In this document: positions 36,386 through 46,399 of the stretch, piece after piece
Layout of the letters: every line of letters starts with the position of its first letter
How positions within the stretch are numbered: position 1 is the first letter of the stretch
Assembly (NCBI GenBank): GCA_029945725.1
Contig: JAQSDB010000007.1
Span: 42,339-106,338 of the forward strand
Direction: 5' to 3'
DNA length: 64,000 nucleotides
From: a bacterium
Lineage (GTDB): Bacteria; Pseudomonadota; Gammaproteobacteria; Pseudomonadales; Moraxellaceae
Notes under the pieces: model-generated
Database searches by the model: none
Told to the model about the DNA's origin: nothing
The model's input: the letters and a program-made list of their open reading frames with translations, nothing else
Translations under genes and position numbers: made by a program

Positions 36386-37273
36386 ATGACTACGATCGCT
36401 TTCTTCGGCTGCGGCAACATGGGCGCGCCCATGGTGCGCAACCTGCTCAAGGCCGGTTATGCCGTGCGCGTTTTCGATCTCAATCACGCCCTGAGTGCGG
36501 CACTCGCCAGCGACGGCGCCTTTGTGGCGGCCTCTGCCGCCCAGGCGGTGCAGGGCGCGCATACTGTCATCACCATGCTGCCGCACGATGCCGCCGTGAC
36601 GAGTGTTTATCTGGATGAAAAAACCGGCCTGCTGGCGCAGCTTTTCAAGGGCAGCCTGATCATCGACTGCTCCACGGTATCGCCGCAGTGTGCCCGCACC
36701 ATTTCTGCAGCCGCCCATGAGCACCAGCTGGCCATGATTGATGCACCGGTCTCCGGCGGCGTCGCTGGCGCCGAGGCCGGCACCCTGAGTTTTCTCTGCG
36801 GTGGCAGCGTCGACGAAGTGGAACGTGCGCGGCCTTTTCTCGCCGTCATGGGAAAAAACACCCTGCATGCCGGCGCTGCCGGCGCCGGTGCAGTTGCCAA
36901 GGTCTGCAACAACATGCTGCTGGCGGTGCACATGATAGGCACCTGCGAGGCGCTGCAACTTGGCGTCGATAACGGCCTCGACCCTGCCGTGCTTTCCGAC
37001 ATCCTGCTGAAAAGTTCGGGCAAGAACTGGTCGCTGGAAGTCTACAATCCCTGGCCCGGTGTCATGGAAAACTCCGCCGCTTCGCGCGAGTACAGCGGTG
37101 GTTTCCAGACTGACCTGATGAACAAGGATCTCGGCCTTGCCATGCAGGCCGCGCAGCAGAGCAAATCGGTGACGCCGCTCGGCGCACTCGCCAAACAGCT
37201 CTTCGCACTGCACGCCACGCACGGCAACGGCAAACTGGATTTCTCTTCCATCCTGAAAATGCTGCAAGCCTAG
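36386..37273 (+). CDS. mmsB: 3-hydroxyisobutyrate dehydrogenase
   Basis: A 295-aa NAD+ enzyme that oxidises 3-hydroxyisobutyrate to methylmalonate semialdehyde, the substrate of MmsA. It has the N-terminal dinucleotide motif FFGCGNMGAPM, the substrate-binding DAPVSGGVAGAEAGTL and the catalytic Lys in AGAVAKVCNNM. The start at 36386 has AAGGAGAA upstream; the in-frame ATG at 36290 would include REP sequence. Confidence 0.93.
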   Translation: MTTIAFFGCGNMGAPMVRNLLKAGYAVRVFDLNHALSAALASDGAFVAASAAQAVQGAHTVITMLPHDAAVTSVYLDEKTGLLAQLFKGSLIIDCSTVSPQCARTISAAAHEHQLAMIDAPVSGGVAGAEAGTLSFLCGGSVDEVERARPFLAVMGKNTLHAGAAGAGAVAKVCNNMLLAVHMIGTCEALQLGVDNGLDPAVLSDILLKSSGKNWSLEVYNPWPGVMENSAASREYSGGFQTDLMNKDLGLAMQAAQQSKSVTPLGALAKQLFALHATHGNGKLDFSSILKMLQA

Positions 37274-37782
37274 TCTGCATCAAACACGGCATCCAGCATT
37301 CGCCCCGCCAAAGCGCGGGGCTGATCGCTTCTCCGAAAATCCTCCGGCCGGTGCCGGCCATCATGTGTGGCCCCGGCATTCCCTGCAGTGACAATATTCG
37401 CGCGCCGCGGCATTCCGCGCCGCTCTGCGACCCTGCCGCCCTGGCGGGCCCGGAGAATATCCTTGCCCCATCAATCAGCGGAAGAGAATGTCTTTCAAGG
37501 CTCGCTTTATCCGCTCAAAATACCAACCCCGGCGTCATGATCAATGACAACCGGGGTAGAGTTGACGTTGAATCCAGCCGGGCCATGAAGGATGGCGAAA
37601 ACTGCTCGCCGCACGCCCGGGTTCAGCCTGAGGCGAGGCCACGCCATTTTCATGTTCACTCCCGATCCTGACGAGCCCGCTACCGCTTCGCTCATCATGA
37701 TCCCTGGCCCGTGTTTGCTGATGCCTGCCCGTTCCGGAAGGGTTGCCCCCGGAAGCCGGCCTTCCTGACCGAGAGAGTCTGT
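37274..37782 (+). promoter_or_regulatory. 508-bp intergenic region, structured leader of nhaA
   Basis: No gene is supported. The main structure is a long hairpin at 37526-37557: ACCCCGG, inner GTCAT/ATGAC, CCGGGGT. A second palindrome-rich stretch (37720-37770, GTTCCGGAAGG and CCCCCGGAAGCCGG) is close to the start codon. Structured RNA motifs upstream of nhaA are known (the nhaA-I and nhaA-II lithium-responsive classes), but I cannot match their consensus by eye. Confidence 0.4.
37302..37321 (+). terminator. Weak hairpin after mmsB
   Basis: A stem GCCCCGC/GCGGGGC with a 6-base loop, 28 bases after the stop and without a clear T-tract. Confidence 0.45.
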
Positions 37783-39147
37783 ATGTCGCGTAACCGCTAC
37801 CCTTTGGCGCCCCTGTTCGGCCGCATCCTTTCCCCGCTGGAGCAATTCCTGCAACGGGCGACAGCTGGCGGCATCATCCTCATTGCGACCACGCTGCTGA
37901 CCATCGCCCTGTCCACTTGTTTTGGCGGAGCGGCACTCCATCATTTCTGGGAACAGGAAGTAGCCCTCTCTGCCGGAACCGCCTTCGAGCTGCGACTGTC
38001 GCTGCATCACTGGGTCAACGACGGATTGATGGCGCTGTTTTTCCTGATGGTCGGACTGGAACTGAAGCGCGAGATTCTCGTGGGTGAGCTGGCCTCGCTC
38101 AGGGACGCCGCCCTCCCCATCATGGCGGCGCTGGGAGGCATGATGGTGCCGGCCCTGATTTACGCGGCCTTCAATGCCGGCCAGCCGACCATGGCCGGCT
38201 GGGGCATTCCGATGGCGACCGATATCGCCTTTGCCATCGGCATCCTGGTCCTGCTCGGGCCGCGCATACCGAAAAGCCTGATCATCTTCCTGATGGCACT
38301 GGCCATCGCCGACGACCTCGGTGCCGTGCTGGTGATTGCCGTTTTCTACACCCAGTCCCTGAATCCTTCCGCCCTGATGGCGGCGGGGCTGATCCTCGGC
38401 TTTCTGATACTGCTGAACCGGGGCGGCGTGCGTCATCCCCTTCCCTATGCCTTGCTGGGGATTCTGCTGTGGTATGCCGTACTGGCGTCGGGCATACACG
38501 CCACCATCGCAGGCATTCTGCTGGCGTTTACCATTCCCGCTTTTTCACGTTTCTCGCCGCAGGATTTCGACGCCCGCATCGAGGAACTGCATACGGCCTT
38601 CCGCGCGCAGCAGGGAGCCCGCGCCGGGCAGGAATCACTGGGCAACCCGCACATGGCAACGATTGCCGCCGCCATGGAAGCCTCCGCCGCGCATGTTCAA
38701 AGCCCGCTGCTGCGGATAGAGCACGGGATCACCCCATGGGTCACTTTCCTCATCATCCCGGTCTTTGCGCTGTCCAATGCCGGCATTGATCTGGGCAGCA
38801 TTCGCCTGGGTGACTTGCTGGAGCCGGTGACCACGGGCGTGTTTTTCGGACTGGTACTGGGAAAGGTGCTTGGCATCAGCCTCTTCAGCCGCGCCGCCGT
38901 CCGCTTCGGCCTGGCCCGGCTGCCCGCGGGAATAACATGGCATCACCTGACCGGTGCGGCATGGCTGGGTGGCATCGGCTTCACCATGTCGCTCTTCATC
39001 AGCCAGCTGGCCTTCAGCAATGCCATGCACATAGAACAGGCAAAGCTCGGCATTCTGCTGGCTTCAGCGGCAGCGGCCGCCACCGGACTGGCGTGGCTGC
39101 TGCATGCCACAAAAAATCCGCCATTAATGAATGAAGAAAGGAAGTGA
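37783..39147 (+). CDS. nhaA: Na+/H+ antiporter NhaA
   Basis: A 454-aa inner-membrane antiporter exchanging Na+ for H+. The ion-binding Asp pair is in ALAIADDLGAVLVIAVFY; the N-terminal FFLMVGLELKREILVGEL and GWGIPMATDIAFAIG are family hallmarks, and the C-terminal helix with LGGIGFTMSLFISQLAF is intact. A loop of about 45 residues with DFDARIEELHTAFRAQQGAR between helices makes it longer than E. coli NhaA (388 aa). The start at 37783 (MSRNRYPLAP) is preferred over 37711. Confidence 0.92.
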   Translation: MSRNRYPLAPLFGRILSPLEQFLQRATAGGIILIATTLLTIALSTCFGGAALHHFWEQEVALSAGTAFELRLSLHHWVNDGLMALFFLMVGLELKREILVGELASLRDAALPIMAALGGMMVPALIYAAFNAGQPTMAGWGIPMATDIAFAIGILVLLGPRIPKSLIIFLMALAIADDLGAVLVIAVFYTQSLNPSALMAAGLILGFLILLNRGGVRHPLPYALLGILLWYAVLASGIHATIAGILLAFTIPAFSRFSPQDFDARIEELHTAFRAQQGARAGQESLGNPHMATIAAAMEASAAHVQSPLLRIEHGITPWVTFLIIPVFALSNAGIDLGSIRLGDLLEPVTTGVFFGLVLGKVLGISLFSRAAVRFGLARLPAGITWHHLTGAAWLGGIGFTMSLFISQLAFSNAMHIEQAKLGILLASAAAAATGLAWLLHATKNPPLMNEERK

Positions 39148-39185
39148 TGGCCTGTCATCCGGCCTGACACTTTCCTCTCAGGGCG

Positions 39186-41048
39186 TCACGAATCCGCAGC
39201 GGCTGCGACCGTATCCGGATACTGGTCCGCCTCCTTTTCATCATCACCCTCCAGCCCGTCCTGCAGCGCCCACATCCTGGCGTAAATGCCGCCTTGCGCG
39301 AGCAACTGGCGATGGTTGCCGCGCTCGACAATGCGGCCTTCATCCATCACCAGGATTTCATCGGCATCCACCACGGTGGAAAGCCGGTGCGCAATGATGA
39401 GCGTGGTGCGGTTGGCCGCAATCGTGAGCAGCTCGGCCTGAATGGCTTTTTCGGTTTTCGAATCAAGCGCGGAAGTGGCCTCGTCGAAAATCAGGATGGG
39501 CGGATTCTTGAGGATGGTGCGGGCAATCGCCACGCGCTGCTTTTCGCCGCCGGACAATTTGAGACCACGCTCACCCACCGTACTGTTCCAGCCATCCGGC
39601 AGACGCTCGATGAAATCCAGAATGTGCGCCGAGCGTGCGGCCTCCACCACTTCTTCGCGGCTGGCCGAGGGTCGGCCATAGGCGATGTTGTAATAGATGG
39701 TGTCGTTAAACAGCACGGTGTCCTGCGGCACGATGCCGATATGCGCACGCAGGCTTTCCTGCGTCAGCTCGCGCACATCGCAGCCATTGATGCAGACGGC
39801 GCCACCATCCGCTTCATAAAAACGGAAGAGCAGGCGTGACAGCGTGGATTTGCCAGCGCCCGAGCTGCCGACGACGGCCACCGTATGACCGGCTGGAATG
39901 CTGAAATCCACGCCATGCAGGATCTGGCGACGTTTGTCATACGCAAAATCCACCTGCCGGAAGGCCACGGAGGCCGTCGCCACATCCAGTGCCTGTGCAC
40001 CGGGCAGATCCTGGATATCCGGATCTTCGCGCAGCAGGCTGAACATTTTTTCCATGTCGGTGAGCGACTGTTTTATTTCCCGGTAGGCCATGCCGAGAAT
40101 GTTGAGCGGCGAATACAGCTGGATCAGGAAAGCATTCACGGCGACCAGATCGCCCAGCGTCATCGTGCCCTTGACCACGCCATCGGCGGCCAGCCACACC
40201 AGACAGGTAACACCGATGGCGATAATGCCGGACTGTCCGCTGTTGAGAATATCCATGGAATATTCATTCTTGATGGCGGCCTTTTCCCATTTCTCCATGG
40301 CCTCGTCGTAACGCGCGGCCTCGAACCTTTCATTGCCGAAATACTTCACGGTTTCGTAATTGAGCAGGGAATCCACAGCCCGGGTATTCGCACTGGAGTC
40401 CAGTTCATTCATGGTGCGCCGCATATGCGTACGCCACTCGGTCACGACAATGGTGAAGGCGCCGTACGCCACGATGGTGCCCAGCGTCACCACGGCAAAG
40501 CGCCAGTCATACATCGTCACCAGAATGACCGTGACCATGCCGATTTCCAGCAGCGTGGGCAGGATATTGAACAGCAGGAAACTCAGCAGCGAACCGATGC
40601 CGCGGGTGCCACGGGAAATATCGCGCGTGACGCCACCGGTCTGGCGCCCGAGGTGAAAACGCAGGCTGAGCTTGTGCAGGTGCTCGAAGGTTTCCAGCGC
40701 CACGCGGTGAATCGCGTTCTGCCCGACCTTGGCAAAAACCGCATCACGCAGCTCCGCCAGCGCCGTGGAAGCAAGACGCAGCAAACCATAAACAATGATG
40801 AGGCCGAGCGGCACGGCCAGCATGGCACCGGGCTTTGCCGCCAGGCCGTCAACGACCTGCTTGAGCACCAGGGGAATGGTGACGGCAGCCACCTTGGCCA
40901 GCACCATGCACACCAGGGCAATGACGACGCGGGCCTTGTAGCGCCAGAGGTAGGGAAACAGGGTCTTGAGGGTCTGCCAGTCACCGCGGGAATAGCGCGG
41001 GCCGCCCTTGTCTTTGTCAGCGGGAGTCGTGTTGCCGTGGGGATTCAT
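39186..41048 (-). CDS. ATM1-type ABC exporter
   Basis: A 620-aa half-transporter: six membrane helices (about 45-330) then the ATPase domain with Walker A VVGSSGAGKSTLSR, signature KLSGGEKQRVAIAR and Walker B ILIFDEATSALDSKTE. The long N-terminus and segments such as GTRGIGSLLSFLLFNILPT and SSANTRAVDSLLNYETVKYFGNE match the ATM1/HMT family, which exports glutathione-linked sulfur or metal compounds. Bacterial homologues have been linked to metal tolerance. Substrate here is inferred. The start at 41048 (MNPHGNTTPA) is chosen over the longer frame to 41117. Confidence 0.88.
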   Translation of the reverse strand: MNPHGNTTPADKDKGGPRYSRGDWQTLKTLFPYLWRYKARVVIALVCMVLAKVAAVTIPLVLKQVVDGLAAKPGAMLAVPLGLIIVYGLLRLASTALAELRDAVFAKVGQNAIHRVALETFEHLHKLSLRFHLGRQTGGVTRDISRGTRGIGSLLSFLLFNILPTLLEIGMVTVILVTMYDWRFAVVTLGTIVAYGAFTIVVTEWRTHMRRTMNELDSSANTRAVDSLLNYETVKYFGNERFEAARYDEAMEKWEKAAIKNEYSMDILNSGQSGIIAIGVTCLVWLAADGVVKGTMTLGDLVAVNAFLIQLYSPLNILGMAYREIKQSLTDMEKMFSLLREDPDIQDLPGAQALDVATASVAFRQVDFAYDKRRQILHGVDFSIPAGHTVAVVGSSGAGKSTLSRLLFRFYEADGGAVCINGCDVRELTQESLRAHIGIVPQDTVLFNDTIYYNIAYGRPSASREEVVEAARSAHILDFIERLPDGWNSTVGERGLKLSGGEKQRVAIARTILKNPPILIFDEATSALDSKTEKAIQAELLTIAANRTTLIIAHRLSTVVDADEILVMDEGRIVERGNHRQLLAQGGIYARMWALQDGLEGDDEKEADQYPDTVAAAADS

Positions 41049-41300
41049 GGAGTGCGCTCTGGAAACCAGCCGCCATGATAAGTCAGTGCCACCGGCAATG
41101 CGGCCTTGGCCGCACAAATATCAGGCCTTGCGGCGGAAAGGTTCTGGCACAGGACGAGCCGCGCCAGCCGGAAAAACCGGCGCCGGCAGCGGCCCGTTTT
41201 CATTTCAAGCCGGCTGCCGGCTGGGCTAGAATGCCGGCGCCACTTCAGTTGTGGCTTTTGTCATTTCTGCCTGTACTGCCTGTGTCCCTGCGAGAACCCG

Positions 41301-44300
41301 ATGTCTGCCCATCCCGACCTGTTTGCCCCCCGCCACCTGACCGCCCTGCCTGATCTGCCCCGCAAGCCGGGGGATCGTCGCCAGTGGGGACAGCTGCACG
41401 GCTCCGGGCTGACACTGGCGCTGGCGGCCACGGCACAGGAGCACGCCGGTGTGGTGGTGGTGGTCACCGCCGACACGCAATCGGCATCCCGGCTGGAAGA
41501 CGAGCTGGCTTTTTTTCTCGGCGAGAGCCTGCCCATCCTGCATTTTGCCGACTGGGAAACCCTGCCCTACGATCCCTTCTCGCCGCATCAGGACATTGTT
41601 TCCGAGCGCCTGAAAACACTGGCGCACCTGCCCACGCTGGCGCGCGGCATTCTGGTGGTGCCGGTGAGCACGCTGGCACACCGCATTGCCCCGCGCAGCT
41701 ATCTCGGCGGCCGCTCGCTCATCCTGAAAGTGAAACAGAAACTCGACGGCACGGAATTCCGCCGCCAGCTCGAAGCCGCCGGTTATGTCGCCGTGGATAC
41801 CGTGTACGAGCATGGCGAGTTTGCCGTGCGCGGCAGCCTGATTGATCTTTATCCCATGGGCAGTGCCCTGCCGCTGCGCATCGAGCTGTTTGACGACGAG
41901 ATAGAAACGCTGCGCGTGTTTGATACCGAAACGCAGCGCACGGTGGAAAGCGTGAACCATCTCGAGCTGCTGCCGGCCAAGGAATTCCCGCTCGACAAAG
42001 CCGCCATCCGGCATTTCCGCGAGGCCTGGTCAGAAAACTTCGGCGGCGATCCCAAACGCTGCCCGGTGTATCAGGACGTGGTCAACGGCATCACGGCGAG
42101 CGGCATTGAGTATTACCTGCCGCTGTTTTTCGACGCGACCGGCACCCTGTTCGATTACCTGCCGAAAAACAGCCTGGTCATGCTTGATGCCACGGCCGGC
42201 GCACAGATCACGCACTTCTGGCAGGAAGCCGTCAAACGCTACGAAGAGCGCCGTCACGACAGCACACGCCCCCTGCTGGCGCCGGAAAAGCTTTTCCTGC
42301 GCGACAACGAAGTGTTTGCCGCCATCAACCATTTTCCGCGCATCGACTGGCAGGCCGGCACGATTGAAGAACGCGCCGGACAAAACAACCTGCCCTTCCA
42401 GCCGGCGCCGGCATTGCCGGTGGATGCCAAAACCGAGCAGCCGCTGTCGGCGCTCATCCAGTTCCTGCGCAACCATGCCGGCACGCGCGTGCTCTTCTGC
42501 GCCGAAAGCGCCGGCCGCCGTGAAAGCCTGCTGGAGTTGCTCGGGCGTGCCGGCATCAAGCCGCGCAGCGTCAACGACTGGGCCGGGTTTATCGAAGGTA
42601 CCGAGACCACACCGGCCATCACCATCGCACCGCTGGATCAGGGCCTGTGGCTGAACGCCACGGCCAAGACTCCCGCCATCGCCCTGATTGCCGAATCACA
42701 ACTCTTCGGCCAGCGCGTGATGCAGCGGCGGCGGCGCAAGGCCAGCAGCCAGGATGTGTCCGCCGAACTCGTCATCAAGAATCTGAGCGAGCTGAAACCG
42801 GGCGCGCCCGTGGTGCATATCGATCACGGGGTCGGCCGCTATCAGGGCCTGGTCACGCTGGATATCGACAACCAGGTGCAGGAATTCCTGCTGCTCGAAT
42901 ATGCCGACAGCGCCAAACTCTATGTGCCCGTCTCCAGCCTGCACCTGATTGCCCGCTACTCCGGTGCCGCCGATGAAAACGCGCCGCTGCACCGCCTTGG
43001 CACCGAGCAATGGACCAAGGCACGGCGCAAGGCCGCCGAACAGGTGCGCGATACCGCCGCCGAACTGCTGAACATCTATGCCCGCCGTGCCGCACGCCCC
43101 GGCCACGCCTTTGCTTTTGACGAAGCCGATTACCAGCTCTTTGCCTCGGGCTTTCCGTTTGAGGAAACCGCCGACCAGGCCGCGGCGATCATTGCCACCA
43201 TTGCCGATCTGCGTACGCCCCGCCCCATGGACAGGCTGGTCTGCGGCGATGTCGGCTTCGGCAAAACCGAAGTCGCCATGCGCGCCGCTTTTGTGGCGGT
43301 GCAGGATGGCCACCAGGTGGCGATTCTGGTGCCCACCACCTTGCTGGCACAGCAGCACTACGAGAATTTCCGCGACCGTTTTGCCGACTGGCCGATCCGC
43401 ATTGATGTGCTGTCGCGCTTCAAGACCACCAAGGAACAGAACGTCGCGCTGGCACAGCTGGCCGAGGGGAAAATCGACATCATCATCGGCACGCACAAGC
43501 TGCTGCAGAGTGATGTGAAGTTCAAAAACCTCGGCCTCATCATTGTCGACGAAGAACACCGCTTCGGGGTGCGGCACAAGGAGGCGCTGAAAAACATGCG
43601 CGCCGAAGTCGACATGCTGACGCTGACCGCCACCCCGATTCCGCGCACGCTGAACATGGCCTTTGCCGGCATGCGCGATCTCTCGATCATCGCCACGCCA
43701 CCGGCCAAGCGCCTGGCCGTGAAAACCTTTGTGCGCGAATCCAGTGCCGACATCATCAAGGAAGCACTGCTGCGCGAACTCCTGCGCGGCGGCCAGGTGT
43801 ATTACCTGCACAACGAAGTCGACAGCATTGAAAAGTGTGCGCAGGAACTGCAAACACTGGTGCCGGAAGCGCGCATCGGCATTGCCCATGGCCAGATGCG
43901 CGAACGCGAACTCGAACAGATCATGCAGCAGTTCTATCACAAGCAGTTCAATGTGCTGGTCTGCACCACGATCATTGAAACCGGTATCGACGTGCCAAGC
44001 GCCAACACCATCATCATGGACCGCGCCGACAAGCTCGGCCTCGCCCAGCTGCACCAGCTGCGCGGCCGTGTCGGCCGCTCGCATCACCAGGCCTATGCCT
44101 ACCTGCTGACACCGCCGGTAAAAGCCATGACCGGTGATGCCGAAAAACGCCTGGAAGCCATTGCCAGCGCTGACGATCTCGGCGCCGGTTTTGCACTGGC
44201 CAGCCACGATCTGGAAATCCGCGGCGCCGGCGAGCTGCTCGGCGAAGAGCAAAGCGGTGACATCAATACCGTGGGCTTTACGCTGTACATGGAAATGCTG

Positions 44301-44795
44301 GAGCGCGCCGTCAAGGCCATCCGTGCCGGCAAGACACCGAACCTGGACCAGCCGCTGGAACTGGCCACCGAAGTGAACCTGCGCATCAGTGCGCTGATTC
44401 CGGATGAATACCTGCCGGATGTGCATCACCGCCTGATGCTCTACAAGCGCATCAGCAATGCTGCCAGCGCCGACGATCTGCGTGAATTGCAGGTGGAGAT
44501 GATCGACCGCTTCGGCCTGCTGCCGGAAGCCACCAAAAACCTGTTTGCGGTAACGGACCTGAAGCTCAGGGCCGAGGCACTCGGCATCACCAAAATCGAT
44601 GCCGGTCCTGCCGGCGGACGCCTTGAGTTCGGCAGTGAAACGAAGGTCGACCCCATGCGTCTGGTAAAAATGATCCAGACCCAGCCCAAACGCTACAAGC
44701 TGGAAGGCGCCAGCAAGCTGCGCTTCATGGCAACACTGGAAGAGACGGAGGAAAGGCTGGACTACGTGAACGAGCTGCTGAAATCGCTGGTGTGA
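41301..44795 (+). CDS. mfd: Transcription-repair coupling factor Mfd
   Basis: A 1164-aa ATP-driven translocase that removes stalled RNA polymerase at DNA lesions and recruits UvrA. The order is UvrB-like N-terminal module (about 1-330), the RNA polymerase-interaction domain with HIDHGVGRYQGL (about 500), translocase with Walker A GDVGFGKTEVAMRAAF, VDEEHRFGV and helicase motifs TATPIPRTLN and GRVGRSHHQAYAYLL, then the TRCF autoregulatory end. Length matches E. coli Mfd (1148). The start at 41301 (MSAHPDLFAP) avoids a Cys/Arg-rich upstream extension. It converges on dbpA with a strong hairpin between them. Confidence 0.96.
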   Translation: MSAHPDLFAPRHLTALPDLPRKPGDRRQWGQLHGSGLTLALAATAQEHAGVVVVVTADTQSASRLEDELAFFLGESLPILHFADWETLPYDPFSPHQDIVSERLKTLAHLPTLARGILVVPVSTLAHRIAPRSYLGGRSLILKVKQKLDGTEFRRQLEAAGYVAVDTVYEHGEFAVRGSLIDLYPMGSALPLRIELFDDEIETLRVFDTETQRTVESVNHLELLPAKEFPLDKAAIRHFREAWSENFGGDPKRCPVYQDVVNGITASGIEYYLPLFFDATGTLFDYLPKNSLVMLDATAGAQITHFWQEAVKRYEERRHDSTRPLLAPEKLFLRDNEVFAAINHFPRIDWQAGTIEERAGQNNLPFQPAPALPVDAKTEQPLSALIQFLRNHAGTRVLFCAESAGRRESLLELLGRAGIKPRSVNDWAGFIEGTETTPAITIAPLDQGLWLNATAKTPAIALIAESQLFGQRVMQRRRRKASSQDVSAELVIKNLSELKPGAPVVHIDHGVGRYQGLVTLDIDNQVQEFLLLEYADSAKLYVPVSSLHLIARYSGAADENAPLHRLGTEQWTKARRKAAEQVRDTAAELLNIYARRAARPGHAFAFDEADYQLFASGFPFEETADQAAAIIATIADLRTPRPMDRLVCGDVGFGKTEVAMRAAFVAVQDGHQVAILVPTTLLAQQHYENFRDRFADWPIRIDVLSRFKTTKEQNVALAQLAEGKIDIIIGTHKLLQSDVKFKNLGLIIVDEEHRFGVRHKEALKNMRAEVDMLTLTATPIPRTLNMAFAGMRDLSIIATPPAKRLAVKTFVRESSADIIKEALLRELLRGGQVYYLHNEVDSIEKCAQELQTLVPEARIGIAHGQMRERELEQIMQQFYHKQFNVLVCTTIIETGIDVPSANTIIMDRADKLGLAQLHQLRGRVGRSHHQAYAYLLTPPVKAMTGDAEKRLEAIASADDLGAGFALASHDLEIRGAGELLGEEQSGDINTVGFTLYMEMLERAVKAIRAGKTPNLDQPLELATEVNLRISALIPDEYLPDVHHRLMLYKRISNAASADDLRELQVEMIDRFGLLPEATKNLFAVTDLKLRAEALGITKIDAGPAGGRLEFGSETKVDPMRLVKMIQTQPKRYKLEGASKLRFMATLEETEERLDYVNELLKSLV

Positions 44796-44888
44796 AAGCC
44801 GCGCCGCAGGAATTGCCGCGCGGTTTTGTGAGCGGGTTTCAATGCGCGCGATTTAACGGCGCTGTTTGAATGATGTTTTTTTAATGAC

Positions 44889-44936
44889 GCTGTTTTACTG
44901 CAGGGGCAGCACCGGCTGCTCCTGCAGTAAAACAGC
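44889..44936. terminator. Bidirectional terminator between mfd and dbpA
   Basis: A 22-bp stem (GCTGTTTTACTGCAGG plus GGCAGC and its complement, one G-T pair) with an ACCG loop. It serves both converging genes. Confidence 0.8.
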
Positions 44937-44965
44937 TGGCGCAGTCCGGGGGCTGCCGGGAGCGG

Positions 44966-46399
44966 TCAGACGCGGCGGATTTTAAAAACCCGGCCCTTGA
45001 TCCTGGCGAGACCTTTCATGGCGCGGCTGGCGACCGTGCGGTCCACGGCGACAAAAGCCTGCAGGTCAAAAATGTCGATCTTGCCCACCTGCTCGCCGGG
45101 AATGCCGGCATCACCGGTCAGCGCACCGAGAATGTCACCCGGCCGCAGCTTGTCCTTGCGTCCGCCGGCAATATTGATGGTGACCATGCGCGGTACGGCC
45201 GGCGGCGATGAGTCGGTCACGGTCGGGATGTCCTGCCAGACCACTTTCTTTTTCTGGTATTCCTCGACCGCGTTGACGCGATGCGCTTCGGACGGCGAGC
45301 ACAGGCTCAGCGCCAGACCACTCTCGCCGGCGCGACCGGTACGACCGATGCGATGCACATGCACTTCCGCATCAAAGGCCATCTCGACATTGATCACCGC
45401 TTCCAGGCCCTTGATGTCCAGACCGCGTGCGGCGACATCCGTGGCCACCAGCAAGGGACAGCTCTGGTTGGAAAACTGCACCAGCACGAGATCACGGTCA
45501 CGCTGTTCCAGATCACCGTGCAGGGCCGCCACCTGAAAGCCTTTTTCTTCCAGGGCTTTTGCCACTTCATCGCAGCGCTGCTTGGTATTGCAGAACATCA
45601 CCGCCGAAGCCGGCCGGTATTTGCGCAGCAGCGCCAGCAAGGCCGGTATGCGTTCGCGATTGTCCACTTCAAAAAACAGCTGTTCGATACTGGTTTCCGC
45701 GGGAACTTCGGCCACGGTGACTTCCACCGGATTACGCTGGAACTTGCCGCTGAGGCCACGGATTTCTTCGGAATAGGTCGCCGAGAAAAGCAGCGTCTGG
45801 CGCTTTTGCGGCAACTGCCCGACGATGTCGCGGATGCTGTCGTTAAACCCCATGTCGAGCATGCGGTCTGCTTCATCCAGCACCAGCGTCTTCAGGTGGC
45901 TGAAATCCAGCGAACCCTTGGCGAGGTGCTTGAGGACACGGCCGGGCGTGCCCACGATCACGTGGGCACCGTGCTCCAGTGAATCCAGCTGCGGCCCCAT
46001 GGGCACGCCGCCACACAGACTGAGAATCTTGATATTGCCGGCGAAACGCGCCAGCCGGCGCAATTCCTTCATGACCTGGTCGGCGAGTTCGCGCGTCGGA
46101 CACAGCACCAGCGCCTGCACATTGAACTGGCGCGGATCAAGCACACTCAGCACGCCGATGCCGAAGGCGGCGGTCTTGCCGCTGCCGGTCTTGGCCTGGG
46201 CAATGACATCGCGGCCAGCCAGCAGCGAGGGCAGGCTCTGCTGCTGGATCGGCGTCATGGTGTGATAGCCAAGCTCGGTCAGCGTCGCCAGCAGGGCAGC
46301 GGGCAAAGGCAGCGAGGAAAAAGGCGCGGATACGGCAGAAGCCGGGGGTATAGAAGAGGAAGTCACAGCGTTAAACCTGAAAGGAAGCAAAGGCGGCAT
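44966..46399 (-). CDS. dbpA: DEAD-box RNA helicase DbpA
   Basis: A 477-aa helicase. Motifs: Q region TPIQQQSLPSLL, Walker A AKTGSGKTAAF, DEAD in LVLDEADRMLD, SAT in LLFSATYSEE, and HRIGRTGRAG. The C-terminal RNA-binding domain (about 400-477: INIAGGRKDKLRPGDILGAL then GKIDIFDLQAFVAVDR) is the DbpA domain that recognises hairpin 92 of 23S rRNA, so it acts in large-subunit assembly. The start at 46399 (MPPLLPFRF) avoids an overlap with the RIO kinase gene. Confidence 0.93.
   Translation of the reverse strand: MPPLLPFRFNAVTSSSIPPASAVSAPFSSLPLPAALLATLTELGYHTMTPIQQQSLPSLLAGRDVIAQAKTGSGKTAAFGIGVLSVLDPRQFNVQALVLCPTRELADQVMKELRRLARFAGNIKILSLCGGVPMGPQLDSLEHGAHVIVGTPGRVLKHLAKGSLDFSHLKTLVLDEADRMLDMGFNDSIRDIVGQLPQKRQTLLFSATYSEEIRGLSGKFQRNPVEVTVAEVPAETSIEQLFFEVDNRERIPALLALLRKYRPASAVMFCNTKQRCDEVAKALEEKGFQVAALHGDLEQRDRDLVLVQFSNQSCPLLVATDVAARGLDIKGLEAVINVEMAFDAEVHVHRIGRTGRAGESGLALSLCSPSEAHRVNAVEEYQKKKVVWQDIPTVTDSSPPAVPRMVTINIAGGRKDKLRPGDILGALTGDAGIPGEQVGKIDIFDLQAFVAVDRTVASRAMKGLARIKGRVFKIRRV

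Noticed and set aside
37351..37671. 106-aa plus-strand frame between mmsB and nhaA
   Set aside because: The composition is irregular, no domain is seen, and it crosses the GC-rich hairpin at 37526-37557; it is more likely untranslated leader.
37507..38499. 330-aa minus-strand frame over the nhaA leader and 5' end
   Set aside because: It is antisense to an intact nhaA and low in complexity (Gln/His/Gly-rich); the non-overlapping part alone gives no recognisable protein.
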